Source: Mugil cephalus (Eukaryota > Chordata > Actinopteri > Mugiliformes > Mugilidae). From it: a DNA stretch of 64,000 nucleotides. The stretch covers positions 7,368,204-7,432,203 of the forward strand of contig NC_061785.1 of assembly GCF_022458985.1 (NCBI RefSeq). Direction: 5' to 3'. Below the pieces are notes generated by a model. The model was not told the origin of the DNA, made no database searches, and worked only from the letters and a program-made list of their open reading frames with translations. Below, one piece after another: positions 10,740 to 25,700 of the stretch. How positions within the stretch are numbered: the stretch's first letter is position 1; every line of letters starts with the position of its first letter. The position numbers and the translations under genes are program-made.

Positions 10740-13700
10740 CGCGCACACACACTTTTCCGAGCAGCTGGTTAGAATAGAACTGCAGAAAAACATATGTGTA
10801 ATCAGTTATGAATTACGTGCACTACAGCTGCGGTGGTCTAGATTCACAGAGTGATCTGTGCGTGGGATTCACATGGTGAAACCGTCCACTAAAATAAGCC
10901 AGACGCCTTTTAAACGCCGCAATCTCAAGGTGTTGAAAGATTTTTCTCACTTTATTGTTTTTGTCAGTTTACACTATAAACAAGGAGAGAAGCAGTTTCG
11001 AATTTTACTGCCGCTTTGAATAACCGTTGGCATCGCGTTGTCGAGCATTCTCGTGGATTCCTCCGCCCCGTGAAACGCAACCGGGGGCACAAGAGTCGCG
11101 CATCGAAATTAGAATTTACGGCGCTCGCGGCGTCACTGTCGTTTAATTTTTTTAAACATTAAGCGGCCTCATTCAGGTCCGGATCCGTCACAGCCGCGCA
11201 CATCCTCCGATCCTGTGACATTAACGGCGGGACTGTGAGACGTGAGATTTAACATTGTTTAGCCAAACAGGCCCAGTGAACCCAGGCTCGCTATAAACCC
11301 ACAGTCAGATCTGTGAAAACACAGCTGTTTCCAAGTCAACCAGATGCTGCGCAGGCCTCCAGTTCCCATCAGGATTGGAGAAAAAGACTGCTTCAAAATA
11401 CCGCAGACTCACTGACAAGACAGGAAGGGGAAAAAGCTACAAATCACAGACAAATCAAATCACATCAGCTTGTATTATAATAAGAGAAAAAAAAAAAAGA
11501 AAGCTCCTCGCTTGACGTACGGTTACTCAGCAGGGACTTCTTCGTATGACCTGCTTCGAGCCTTATTTAGAGCTATCAAACTTGTACGCTTTCTGCTTTC
11601 TTGCGATTTTTACAGACGATACCGTCTTTCTGTGGGTTTCTCCAGGAAGAAAACCAGGAGTGGGCCGAGGAAAGTGGCATTATAAGGCCATCCAGCAACA
11701 ACTGCTAGACTAGAGAGGCTCAACGTAGGGGTAATTGTCATTGGGTAATAGCGCTCTGCTTTCCCTTGTTCTTAAATAACGAGCGAAGTTAGCGCTCCTC
11801 AGGGGAGCCAGGGGGGCCCTTTGCTCTTTTAATCTAGAACAGGTTTGCAAAGAGGCAGCCCCCCCCCTCCACACACACCACCACCAAAATGTGGATGGAA
11901 ACTAGACTGGGAGCATGAATGCTGATGTTAATCAGCTGCTTGGGAACAGTCTGTCGACACCGCACTCTGCCCCTAACCTTGTTCGGAATTTCAAATCTGT
12001 AACGTGTCTGAATGTTGAAGCAGCATGAGAACTTAGATTTTCATACCTCATCGTGTGTGTAACTGTTACTGAAATACATACATACTTAAAAATATTGGTC
12101 TTAACATCGACGGTGTAAATATAGACTGTGAAACAACTCCTCTAACGTGAGGCCAAAGCAAAGTAGAGCCCCCCCTGGTGACTGGCTGCGGTATAGGTCA
12201 TAGACTCCACCCCTTCCATGTTAGTGGGGACTTGGGATGAACTAAAACACGAAAATACACATCAGCACAGTTCGTCCAGGTTGCTTTCCAAAGACTTCTC
12301 GAAAGTGCATGATGAAAGAAAAAAAAATTCTAACACTCTTCTGTCATCCACTCTGTAAACCATCCCGTTGGACCGTGAAAGTAGGAATAAATAAATAAAT
12401 GAGTAAGTACACTGTATAATCCAACATTTCTTCATAACTGGTGTAAGTAGAGCAGAGCACACGAGGAAGTGGCGACGGGGTGTCCATATTTGTATACAGT
12501 CTATGCATGCATAGGAAAACGACGGATAATAATGTGGCCATGTCAAACACAATTTAGTATTAAAGATGTACAAAGAGATTTTATGGCAACTCAACAGATT
12601 ATCGACCTGTCGCTTTATTTAGTCTTGGTGTGAACTCCACTCTCAGCCACACACAGAGCACCATTTGGGGTCATGTTTATGGCCAACTGATGAGTGCAAG
12701 TGTATGCAAGAGCAACACCTCTTGAAAGGAGTGCAAAATGTTCCACTTCACTTTGCTTGGTAATGGGCCGGCTTGTAACTGTGGTACAGTAAGTCTGCTG
12801 AGTGGAGGGAGAAGTCACACAGTCAATGCTGAGAAGTCACAGGCGTAAAAACCAAACAATAAGCTAAAATTAAAGATGCCACAACAACGCCCATGGGCCT
12901 AAGAGGAACTGCAGAGTGGCGTGATTCTTCTTTGTAGGTTTGTCTCTGCAAGTAAACCCTTTCAGGTTAGTCATCAGATCCATTGTTAAAATAAAAGTAT
13001 TGATTAGTGCAGATTTAAGGTTTTGGTTGCTGACAATGGAGAGTGATGCCCTGCCCTAGAGCCCGTCATCAGGCGTAACATTATGACAACTGACAGGAGA
13101 AGCAAGTCTTGTGACAATTCAGTGTTCTGCTGGCTTCTTAGACATGTAGCACCCACCTAGACCAGACCAGACCAGGCCCTTGATGGACTGGAACTAGGCT
13201 GATCCATTGAATCAATTGCCAGATGTCACGGACACTCTCAGATGACCCATGTCCATTGTCTGATGAGTCACAACTGTTTTGGTGGCACAAAGGGAGACCT
13301 ACACAATATTAGGGAGGTGGTCATAATGTTATGACTGATCTGCGTACGTCTCCATCTTAATAGCCAGAAGTGTTAATGGTGCGTGATTCTGACAGAGCAG
13401 ATGGGTTATGAGTGTTTGTTTTCTCCACCCTGTCCTCCCGTATCTAATATTTAATCTTCTACGGACCACGGCCTCAAATAGTCTCGTGCTCTTTGTTTCT
13501 GTTCTCTTATCTTCAAGTAACTGCATCAGCGCAGAACTGAGGCAGCTTTGAGGCATAACAAAAACAGTTTCACATCACACTGCTCTCCGGCGCACTATTT
13601 GTAGAACTGTTTAATTGCTGCGGCTGCGCTCGATCTGTCACAATCAAAGAATTTTCAGATTTAAACATTCACAGCTCAGCTGTGCCCATGTGCGCACGGA

Positions 13701-16700
13701 GCAAACTGTAGTGATGAGTCAGACGCCAGGACACGGCACTGATAGGTGTTCTGAACGAGGGCCAGTGAGTTAGAGGAAGCCGGTCCTGGATTCCCGTTGG
13801 AATCTGGCACGGAGCACATGGCAAACATTTTCACACAGCAGCAAGCATCTTCAGAGAGGTTTACACTGTAAACCTCTCCCTGTGGCCGACGCTTGACTGC
13901 TAATGTGAATGTTGGGAAACAAGCCGGCCGAGCCAGATTACACCTCTCAGGAGACGACTAGTCCCCGATGATGCAAACTATGGACCATTTTATCCAAAAC
14001 CGCGCCCTGGTTTGTGCCCTTTCTGTCTGCGGCCGTTACTGGGGGGGGGGGGGGCGCAACAGGAAACATGGACTGCAGAGGGGGTCAGTCGCCGTGTCAT
14101 TGCCATACGCCATTAGTTTTCCCCCCCAGTAGTTGCACGTGCGATCCTGCTCCAGCCTCATTCTATGGTGCATTTAGAAAAACATGCCTACGTTAGCATG
14201 GTTGTGAAAGAACATGGTAAAGAAAGAACATTTCATTTCCTTCATGCTGCATTCATGGCCACGTCGGAGGACAGGAAAACCACACAGCGTGTGAGCTTTC
14301 ATCCATTATTCCGGAAATATCTTCGCTCCCAGCCTCCGAGCCTTCCAGCTTTCCAGCTTTCCAGCTTTCCAGCCTCCGAGCCTCCTAGCCTAGCTACTAT
14401 ATGTCAGATTTATATTTAACGTTGGCAGTATGTTATACAGTTATATGTTCATTAACAAGTCAAACCATAACGGAACCACCTTTCTAAGAAACTGTGGTTT
14501 TAGAGATGGAAAGTGTTGTGCAAAGTCAAGAGTTCAGTTTGCATTCGGCGTCTGCCAGAAGAACTGTGGCCAGCTTTTGCTTGTTGGGACAATTTCTAAC
14601 ATTTGGTCTGATCTTCGCCAAGTGGACTGCCGTTCAGTTGGATTGCGATAAGCTGATTGACTCAGTCAGTCGAGGACTTTTCACCCAGTCACCCTAGAAA
14701 AACCCGTATTCTTCGAACCGTGTTGTTCTGAAAGACGCAACATTGTCCATTGAGTTTTCACGCCTCTGGCCCACTGCACTCAGCCTTTTTGCATCATGAG
14801 TGGTGTTGCCAATTAATGCCGGTGTGCGGCAGCCATAGTTTCCAAGGCGCAACAGAGTGAACACCAACAGATGAACTTGTATGTTTTTTCGTAAACTGCC
14901 CTGTATTACCAGAGGTCTACATCTTGTGGCGGTTACAGCCTTTAAATCCTCTGAAGACAAGAAAGCATGCATCCTACATCCTGGATTCCATTCTTAACTT
15001 TGTCTGCAGTCACAAAGAGGTTTTCTTTACCGTGTAAATGTACGCTCATCCTCCAGGTTACTTGTAATTTAGTTTCGTGTCTTTTAAAGTGCTAGCCACA
15101 AAATCTTTTCCGCTCATAGTTACAGACTCCACCTTAACCAGCTCTTACCAGCACTTCTAATTCTTCTTTTCTAATGCACAAGTTTATTTTGAACTCTCTG
15201 GCACTGTAGTTTCACATGTCATATAGTTCCTTAAATGTTATTGTAAAGCTGCACACACTAAAACAATTCAATGCAGTGCTAAGACACAGACGATTCATAT
15301 ATGAGGGCAATTTGCATTCGTTTTGCTTCAGTTTTTACTCTCCTGTAATTCCTCAGGTGTCATTAAGCTACAATTAGTAGCTTACATGAACATTTGTTTT
15401 GCTCCGATGGACGTCAGTACAGTCCGAATTAGAGACGGGAATGTAGCTTTTGTGCATAAGCGTGCTACAGTTAACACTTAGGTTCAAGGTGAGACCAGTG
15501 GCAGCTGAGTAAAGGCCAACAGTGTAGTGTAACACCACAGCTTTTTCTCAGTTCATGAATGTGTAACCCAAAGAAGAATAAAGTGCAGTGGGTAACGCAC
15601 ACCTTATCAGCGAAGCTGTTACGCTCATGCAAAAACACACACAGGGCGAGAGCACGTGCAGTAGCGTGAGTGACACCAGTTAGAACACACAGTTCTTACC
15701 AGATGGTCGGTATGCAAATATTCAAAGCTATCAGTGTAACTGCTGCTCGTGTAATCAGAGTCATCGGAACCAGCAGGGTCTGAGACAGATGTGGGCTTGT
15801 GTGTGGAGAGGATGTGGCTTGATTTCACAGCGAAGCCCTCTAATGTGGCTTATTCAGCAATTCTTTCATATAGACACTACGCGCCGTCTGTTCATTCCTA
15901 ACCGAAAAAACAAAACAAAACATCGAAATATTTTAGCAACTCAAAACAATGTGCTTATGCCTTTGGATCAGAATTCATTTGCCGGTGCCCACCACCGTGG
16001 GCAGAGTCCCCCAGCTGGCACAAAGTGGCACACAACCTGCAATTAGTGGGGATATCCTGAGCAGATTCCCACTGGTCCCTGTAATGAAGACATGCAAAAA
16101 AAAAAAACATTATGAGTGCAGTGAATGAAGGGAAGGGACTTTCAGCTTCAGTAAAGACACGTAAGTAAAGGGGCATACACGCAGGAAACCACTAGCGGCG
16201 TTGGGACGTTTAATGCAACTCAGGACTTGTAGCCGCGATAAGCCCTGTGCACATATGAAGCAATTCGCTCTTAACACTAACGCAGATGTTCCAGGCTCTG
16301 GTTGCCTCGGTAACCCCTTTGTACAATTCCCACCTTAAGAGTTAAACAAGCAAAACATTAAAAAAAAAAAAAAAAAAAAATTTGCCAATCTAGGGCGGCG
16401 CCTCAATCAAAGTTGAGATTGCATCGACTTGGTGCCTGCCCACTTTGCGTTGCCAGCTGCCCTATATTATATTGGCGAATGCAAAGTAGGCAGAGTTCTT
16501 AGACCTAGATAGACTTTAATGATCCACAAGGATCATTACCTAGGCAACCAGAGCCAGGAGCAACGCAAGAATGCGTCAAACTGTCAGCTAAAGAGAGATG
16601 AGCAATGAGACAACTGCTCAGAAGTAGTTCACCTGAAAGTTTTGAGTATTTTACTTGAAAGAATTAGACTGGAATCTGGAATATCCTGGCTAATCTAATC

Positions 16701-19700
16701 CTTTACCACATGATCTTGAGATTAATCGTTACCGGCTGTTTGCTGCTGATTTGAAATATGATTTATAGTTTCTGCTTTGTATATCCCAGTTTCCTTATCG
16801 TGTTTGCACTGACATTATTTGCAGCATGTAATTCATCAGGGTTTCAGGGTTTCTCTCTGTGTGTGTGTGTGTGTGTGTGTACACGATGTGCTCATGCAAA
16901 ACCGAGTTAACAATCCTCCACCCAGCATGCAGGCTTAATGATTGACTGAGTGAAACACTTGACAAATGCGAGTCTTTCACTGCAGCCATGTGCGTCTCCC
17001 TGCAGAAAGGTGATGCTCTCCCCCACCTGACTCGGACGGCCTATCCGATCTCCCGTCCTTGTGAATCAAACAGACATTAGACAGAACACAAGACAGCAGT
17101 GTTGGGTTTTTGAATTGGCTTTGTCCTTAGCAGGTCTGTGACACTGAACCTTGACGGGGTGGATGTGTCTTCCGCACTCTGCTGTGGTTGAAGCTTAATC
17201 TCCTTTATAGGCCGAGCACTGCCCCTGGGATGGCTCTCAGGTACATACTGTATTTCAGCCCTAGCTTGTCTTTCAGTCCTCCACCGGTGTCCTATAGCGT
17301 CAATGGATATGATAATGTACATGGTTTCAAGTGTTACCTACAATGGCTTGTTTGTATGCGTCCCCCTAGATGACTATGAAATCTCTTTCACCCACGCTAA
17401 TGCCTTTAATTCTCTCAGAGCACGTTTGAATCGAACGGGGTTTAAAGTGCATTCGTGCCTGAGCAGGTTGCACTTGAGTCACACATCCTGTGCCTTTGCT
17501 TGATCTTCGTGAAGAATTTCCCCCTGTAGACAAGCGCACAGGCACTTTTTATAGCGTCTACTACAACAGCACAGCCCCACACCCTGTCCTCTTAACCACT
17601 GCTGGCACATTAGTTTTGTCTGTGTGGGAAGGAAGTGAAGTTATCTGAGTGCGCTCGTCTCCACCGAGGCCGATCTTGTCAAAAGCCACTCCGCTCGACG
17701 GCTGCAGCGCTTCTGAGGGGTGTCGTTTAGGTCTGCTCGCCTCTGTGCCACAACTCCGACTCATTACACCGATTCGGGGAATCATACTGTGCTCACAAAA
17801 TGGCCTTTGAACCAAAGCAGAATCAACAGGGGCCCTCTTTTGTGTCCGGGTCCCCCTGGATGATCAGAGGAACTGAAATCAAGAGCATTTTGAGCTGTTT
17901 TCTTTGTTCTGTGGGAAACAGACAAATTGTCTGGTGGGGAAAAAAAAAAAAAATATATATATATATATATATATTTACACATGCATAGCTAAACCTGATC
18001 ATCCATAGCTACACTGTTAAGTGTATAACATCATATTAAACATGCATGTAGCATCCAGCCTCGTTTATTTCTCCACGTCTCTTCAGTTAGTCTGCAGCAG
18101 CATATTTGAATGGTAAAATAGGAAAATGCATGTTGCTTAAGGTTTCTATTTGCACTGCTGGATTCCCCTCCTTTTTAAACAGGTGGCATTTGAAAGCCCG
18201 GTTTTGTTTGTTGGATTTCTTTCCCTTCCTGCCTGTGTCTTTCCACTATATCTGTTTGTTTGTAGCCAGAGGGTGTGTTGCTCATTTCAACACCCTTTTC
18301 ATTGCCACGGGATTACAGCCTTTCAGATGTTCACATGTTACGTGAACCACTTGTGCGCATATGAGTGCTAAAATATATATATAAAAAAAAAAGGACATCT
18401 TCTGTAATTCTCGTCTCTTCTGATAAACATACAGACAGGATGTGGTCCAGGGCAGCATCTCACCACAGTAACATACATTCTGCTAATTAACTTAAGAGTT
18501 TAATCTATGTTTTCATCCAATTTTAGAGGGCAACTTTGTGGGGAATGTAAACACAATCAATTCTGGAAATGATGCTCATCATGCCAGCGCTGTTTTTTTT
18601 TTTTTTTTGCCTGACACCCACTCTGGAGTCACTGATTTGTGTTTGTTTTCCCCTCGGTCTCTGTGGTCCTCGCCTTTACATTCACATTTTTATGCGTTTA
18701 AAAACATAGGTTTTGTCCCCCCAAATGCCTCCAACTTAGCAAACCACTGCTGCATCACAGTTTTCATTATAGTCACTTTTCCACTTGTAAAAACATCTAA
18801 ATATTTAGTTTGGCAAAAATTATAGCCTACAATTATGAATAATTATCCAAAACACAGCTATATGTCATATTTATTGTTCCAGTTAGCTGGTACCATTGTT
18901 AGCCCTAAACGTCCTCAAGCTAAGTAGCATACAGGTCGTCATAAAAACAGGTTAAACAGCTTCTATATAATTAACCATCTAGACAAAATACAGCTAAGGA
19001 CATCTATATTTAGCCATGCTTAACCAAATAAGGCTAAACAAAGAGATATCATTTGCATCAAGCCCAACAATGGCTAGACTGCTATATTTAGCCAAAACAC
19101 TGCTAGGCATGCGGCTACATTTAGTCGGTGTGCCACTGTTTAGCCTTCGAGGTGTGTCGTTTTTATCTAAATGTTGCTCTGCATGGCGATGATTTGCCAT
19201 AGGTTGCCAAAACATGCTAATGCTAAGCGCGTTGACATTTAGTTGCATCGGACCAGCTCTAAAGCGAAAAAACGCCGCTAAATTTAGCCCTGGTGCCAGA
19301 ATAGCAAATGAAATACGTGTCTGGACTATAACTAGCATAGACGTAAAAAACACGTTGCACTGCTCCTCAATACTATTAAAATAAAGCCAAACTCATCAAT
19401 ATTTAGTTGCATTTGGACCAATAAGCCTTAACAAAGCTATTGTGTATCAACCAAATTTAGCCAGTTCCACACTTGAATGGGTCTATTTAGCCAAAGTGTT
19501 GCTATGCGCTACATACGACCGTAAGCAGCCAAACATTTCATTGAAAACTTTGGTAAACTTAAATGTGTGCAAAGATGGATATTAAATATAGGTCACAACT
19601 GAAATCCACCGTGTATTCAGGCTGATTGTGCAGTGACTCTGAAGCATCTTTTAGTCACATTACAGTACGAGGGTTTCATTTTAAATGTCGGTGTTTCAGT

Positions 19701-22700
19701 GTGGTGCTCTGTTAATATGTGTCTAGTCTAACACATAAGAGGTTTATATGAGGTCACCGTGACCAGTTAACAAGTCATAAATCTGAGTTAAACCGAGACT
19801 CGCAGAAGTTGAAGTGATACTCTCGGATCTACAAAATCTCGTTTGTTTTCATTCACATCGTGTTTCGTACGCCGCGTTTGGATTAGAGAACGGCACATAA
19901 TGGTGGGCCACGCCGTCCGGTTCCTGGACGGATGTGGCAGTAGCCGCACAAAGAGGTTAAAGAGCTTGTTGAGACGCCGCTGGGCGCCCGTGACTGTTCC
20001 ACCATCCCTCAGCACCCCGGGGTGACAGCTTCTCCTGCCCCGTGGGCTCCTCTAAAGCCTGCCGCGCGTTATAAGTCAATGAGATATTAATAATTAACCT
20101 GAGCTCCTTTTTTTTTCGCAGTGAGACTAGACTCCCACGGCAAGACAAAGGAGCCGGCCGGGGCCTCGGCCGCTGAGCCCCTCCGCAGTACTTTTCCACC
20201 CGTGAGAAAGAGAACGAGTGAGAGTGGGAGAGAATCGGAGAACTAAAGCCCACAGATGGCAGGCTGAAACATGGCACTGCCTCTTAAATACATGAGCGCA
20301 ACCCTTTAGCCGTTTCAATGGGGAACCAATCCCTCTTCCAATTACCAATCGACGGGCCGCTTGGCTGGGGGGGCCTTGGGCCTCTGCCTGGTTTCTTGCT
20401 GGAGCCGTTCCTGCCCTTAATGGCTCGCGTCTGCATCTGCGCTTGTATTTGGATGCACGTACGTACCTGCACGTCTGCATCAGAGGCAGGTGACTCAGCG
20501 TTCACTAAGGCTGAGATAAACACACACACACACAGGCGACGGCTCGGCAAGTCGTCAGCCGCACTGCTAATAATAACAGGCTGATGAAAAGAGCGCGGTT
20601 AGATCTGGGTCACATGAAGCTCTGCATATTGAGCACAACGCTGACAGGGCAGCTGTGAAACGGTGAAGGGGGCTTTTTTTTTTTTTTAAGTGAAATAAAT
20701 AAGTTTCAAGCCTTTAAAGTGTAATATTACCTTCACCAGGTTTAGCATTCCATTCCTGTGACTCTCTTTGTGTTGTTCTAGGAAATGTTTCAAGAGTCTA
20801 GTAATTGATTTTCATACATGCAAATTAATGGAAATCAATGGCTGTTTGAAAAGGTAGAGAAATGCAAAGACAAGAGGGTAAAAAAAAAAAAAAAAAAAAA
20901 AGGTCTGTCAGTTTGTAGTTAGGGAGATGAAAACAGAGACAGAGCGTAGAGGTTTATAGTTTATGTCCAGTGCGTTTAGCCTTGGATGAGTTTGTGGTTG
21001 CGAAGGACAGAAAGTTTCCAGTGGGTGGTTTTCGACAGCTCAGGATTCTCTCTCTCTGACACACACACACACACACACGCACAAACATCCCTCCTCGTAC
21101 TCGCAGGAGGTTTTCATAGAGTCGCGGGATGGAAAAAAAAAAAAAAAAATCAAATGGCCCTTCATTCTGCGAAACAGGGAATCCCCTTTGTGTCCGGCTC
21201 GATTGGAAAGAACCGTTAATCTGTGTAAAGTGTGAACGCCGCCGCACCGCAGCTGTTTGCTGATCGTGATTCAACATTACACAGCCTTTGTGCAGAAAAG
21301 TGATAACGGCTGCTGCACGGCCACAAACTCGGCAGAGGATGTGAGGGCTCCGAGTTAGCATCTGTCATTTCTGTTGCCATAACATGCACGTAACATGGTG
21401 GTTCCCCCCCCCCCTCCCCATTCAGTTAGTGGCTGTTTTTCATAAGTTGCTGCAGCTGTATTATTTCAAGGGTGTTATCTTTGTCTTGTAAATACCAGGT
21501 ATAACAGAAGAGGGAGATAGGAAAAGTGACGCTAACCAGGCTGCAACATACCAACCGGCAGGTCTTCTTCTTCTTCTTCTTCTTCTTCTTCTTCTGTCTT
21601 TTTCTTCTCTTTCTGACTCGTATCCGGATGCGCATGCATCAGTCACTCCCATGACCTTTTTATTTATAACCGAGCCAGTAAAACTGCGATCACATTCTCG
21701 CCCTCGAGGCCAAGACTCCTGCAGTGTTGCTGAGCGGCAGAAAACACAAGCACACCTTCTCCCCCCACCCCCTTAAAGGTTTTGTCTCGTCTTAGCATCT
21801 AATGTCACCCACAAGGCTTGGCTGAACATAAAGGCTCTAGATGTCGCCGGGACGTGTCCTCCTCCGGGTTATACACTTTAGTGTAAGAAAAGCCAGCTTT
21901 CTTTCACTGGCCTGATATGAAAAGCTGCACAATGAACTGGGTTGAGTGTTTTTCCGTGTGTCTCTCTGGCCGACTGACTCTTTTGCTTTCGGCGTTATCG
22001 CAAGGCCTCGTAAATTTGATTCCTCTTTCACGTGACTCGGCGGGCAACGTTGCAAAATAAGAGCGAGGCTAATAATGATAAGCCCAATCGTATAATTAGC
22101 TGAAAATAAAATGTGATTTTGTTGCATGCGTGCAGTGTTTGTCGCCGTCATGTCCCTTTTGATAAGACTCCGCTTGTGATCCCTGTTCCTCTTTTTCGAT
22201 GCATTGTGCGTGACTGTCCACGGTCTAACTTTTGCTTTCAGGCGCACACCTGCAGCATAAGTGGAAATGAGTCGCGGGATTTGTAATTTTGGGGTGAATA
22301 TTTTTAAATCTGCATGCCGGAGTGAAGTTGCAGAAATCTTGTCAAAGTTTCTCATCAGACCAAAACATCACCTTTGAGAGTCATGCACTGTTGACTCAGG
22401 TTGAACTTTTCATCTCTTACCCTCATGCAATCCGTATCTGCTTTATCTGTAATGCAAAATGCGTGCTCAGCAAAGGTGGAAAGGTTAAGAGTAAATGAAA
22501 CTGAGCATGCAGTGTGCAAGGGTTTTGCTTCCTTCCCTTGTCTTGTCTTTGCATACGTTCCCACAGCGTTAAGCATTAACCGATGGACAGTTCGCCGTGC
22601 CTTTCAGCATGCCAGCCTTAAACACACCTGACGTTGCCCCGGTGTAACAATGCATAACAATACCCTTTTATTTCATTTCTATATCATCAGTCATTTCTGT

Positions 22701-25700
22701 AAGTCTTTGACTCACAGCTGACTTTCACACATAGGCTCGCTCTCTGTATGACTCATTCCTATCCAGTTTCATTTCATGGATGTGCAGCCCATCCTTACAA
22801 AAACATATTTGTGTTTTACAGAGCCAGGTGTCATGTTATACATCTGTGCGTATGACACACTAAGCCCCCATATTGCGGTATGTATCTGATACTCGCGTTG
22901 TGACCAGCTTGGTCACAACAGCGTGGCTGTTTAATCCACTGACATGTCACGGACGCTGAGGGGGGATTAAAAATTCATGTATGTTTCTTTAAGGCATGCG
23001 GAGAGATGATTGAGATTACTCGCTGACTGATGTGATGATCTGTCGTTTGGCAAACGAGCCCCTTGACAAAGAAGCTACAAACTGCTTAAATTCATACCTA
23101 ATATACACATTCATTGGTTGGTTCAGTTCAAACCGAGGTGTAAGGCTCCTCTCAAGGCTTTCTTTATACTCCTGCAACTGATCTTGTTCTGTCAAATTTT
23201 GCTACCGCTGCTTTTTTTCCGGCCAGGCGGCTAACCCTAACCAGAACCACAGAGGAGCATTTTTCTCATGGGTAGTAGAAAAATGACAGAACAATCTTTG
23301 TTGTAGCCTGTGCTACATTGTGTTAGCATTCACAGAGGGTTTTCATGGCGCGTCATCAGTCCGGGGAGTCACCAAGGCACTTGGCAAGTTAAATAAAGTG
23401 CACGGACTGAAGTAGATCGTGGGAAATGGTGAATTGTTGCCGTGTTTTCACTTGGAATTTTATAGACTGACAAAAGTTATCAGAGGAAAGGAGGCGCTTG
23501 TGGTTAGCGAGGCTAAACCAGGTTCTGCGAGGGAAATGTCTGGAAAAATCCGAATTTGCTCAGCCCATTTCTTGCCAGGTAACTGAAATGTTATATTGCA
23601 GCGGCTCTTAACTAATTTTCTAGTGTAGACATCTAGGCTGGACTCTTTGCCTGGAATACAATGAGAACTACAGCAGATTTTAGCTGTTGCTACTCTACCA
23701 GTGGTTAAAAGTTATCAGTATCAGACAATCAGACATGGCCGTAGCTTGATATGAATCATATCATTATCATTACACTAGAAAATTAGTTAAGAGATGAAGA
23801 GATTTGAGCGTTGCAAACCTCTTTTAGTCTGATTTGTTCTCTCTGATTTGTAATAAGTTTTGTCAGTCTATAAAATTCCAAATGGTTCTTCCCGGTCTGC
23901 CCGGTCGGTGCAGCCAAAAACAGCCGAAAACACGACAATAATTCACCATTTTCCACCATCCACTTCCCTACAGCCCCTGCTCTTTGTTTACTTTGCCGGG
24001 TGCCTCCAACGTGGCGACCTCCGGATTTATGACATGAAAACCCTCTATATGTCTGAGGCAGATTCTGGGTGAATTCTCTTTGCTGGTCTGGCCTCTGAGA
24101 GACTTCAATGAGGAAATGCATTTTATACCAATCACACTCGGTTGCAGTCTGCATGGCTGCAGTGCAGAGTAGGCGTAGCATGACATGATGACATGTCATT
24201 AATAAAAACCCAGTAGAAAACAATGCTTTGCCACAGTGAAATCTATATGTTAGATCTGAACCCATATGCTGAGAACAGACAGCGCACGTGCTACATACCG
24301 TGAGCTCTAGATATGTATAAAAAAAAAAATATGAACCCAGGCAGCAACTCAGCACCGTCAATATCTTTTAATAATACTCCCCAGCTTGTTGCCAGATGAG
24401 ATATTTTAGCATGAGATGAGGTATTTTAGTACTTTTGCTGTATTTCAGTGCTGGCATGAAGTATTTCCACACACTTGATGAACCGCTCCTAGTTTGCTGC
24501 AGCCACCCACTGGGCTCCTCACCCGTCTTCTCCGAGGCGTCCATGTTATTATCGTCACGTGGTCAGTGATTAGTCGACTTCCTGCTTAAAGCGTTAGTCA
24601 CATTCAAGGTTAAGACAGTCGGGCTTAGTGGGAAGAATGCCATTGTTTGCTTGCAGTCATAGCTTGGAATTTGTTCGTTAACACTTTCCGGCAGTCAGCG
24701 TCGCCATGACGTCAGTTTTAGTAGTAGGGAAATGAGTTTATGAATCAAAAATGGAAAATGTTGCGTTTGTGCCGTCTTCATTGCACGAGGTTCTGTTTGA
24801 CTCTTCTTGCGTATGTGGACCAAGGTTCAGGAAGAAGGCCTGATTGCAGTTTGAAATTGCAAAAGTGCCCCGGCAAGGTTGCAAGATCTCCCAGGTGACA
24901 CACGTGACAGCTTAAAGCCAAGAGACGGAGAAAGACCTCAAATTCGAGAATCCGCATCCAGCGAATGCTCTTCATCTTGGTTCATAAGCTACTTCGCCAA
25001 TTAATCAGTTAGTTATTCTTGATTAATTTCTGGCTAAGGCTAAAATCCAACCCAAATCTTCATTCATTAACTTTCTAATGAAGCCTTTTGCTCTTTCATC
25101 GTTGTTGCAGCGTTGCTGGACAAAATTCTTGGCTGCTCCCCACCTCCTACCTCATAGCTGACCTCATCCCTGTGTAAAAAAAAAAAAAAAAAAGGCTGCT
25201 CAGTGTCTGTCAAGCCCGGGCACTAAACCTATCTCTTCACGTGTATTGATATTGCATTGACCTGAAGGACGCGCAGCGAGCCGCAGATTACCTCACCGGT
25301 AACACTAGCTGCTTTGTGCTGAATTTTGCATGGTCACATTGACCTGGTTACTTCTTCATTATTCATGGCAGCGGGAGGAAGGCAGCAAAATGAATAAGCG
25401 CACGCACACGTGCACGCATATCTAAAAAGACGGAGGCACGGGGAGAGGTTGGAGGGAGTCTTCGGCCCGTACCGCTGGCCGCGCTGCGTGAAACATAAGA
25501 GCCATGTGACTGACTTGCTTGTGTGTTCAAGCCCGTACGAGTGTGTGTGTGTGAACTCAATCAGTCCTCGGGCAGAAAAGGGTGCGGGAGTAATCCAGCA
25601 CAGGAGACATAACACTCCGACCATTAGTGGACCGGCTCACATAACCCAAGCGCTGGCAGCTGACAGACGTGCGTAAACACATGGCACCGCTTCCCTGAAT

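Noticed and set aside
21837-22355. 172-codon minus-strand ORF in lhpp intron 6
   Set aside because: Product looks random; no conserved motif or neighbouring exon in frame.
23783-24361. 192-codon minus-strand ORF in lhpp intron 6
   Set aside because: No recognisable similarity, no splice or promoter context, ordinary intron composition.
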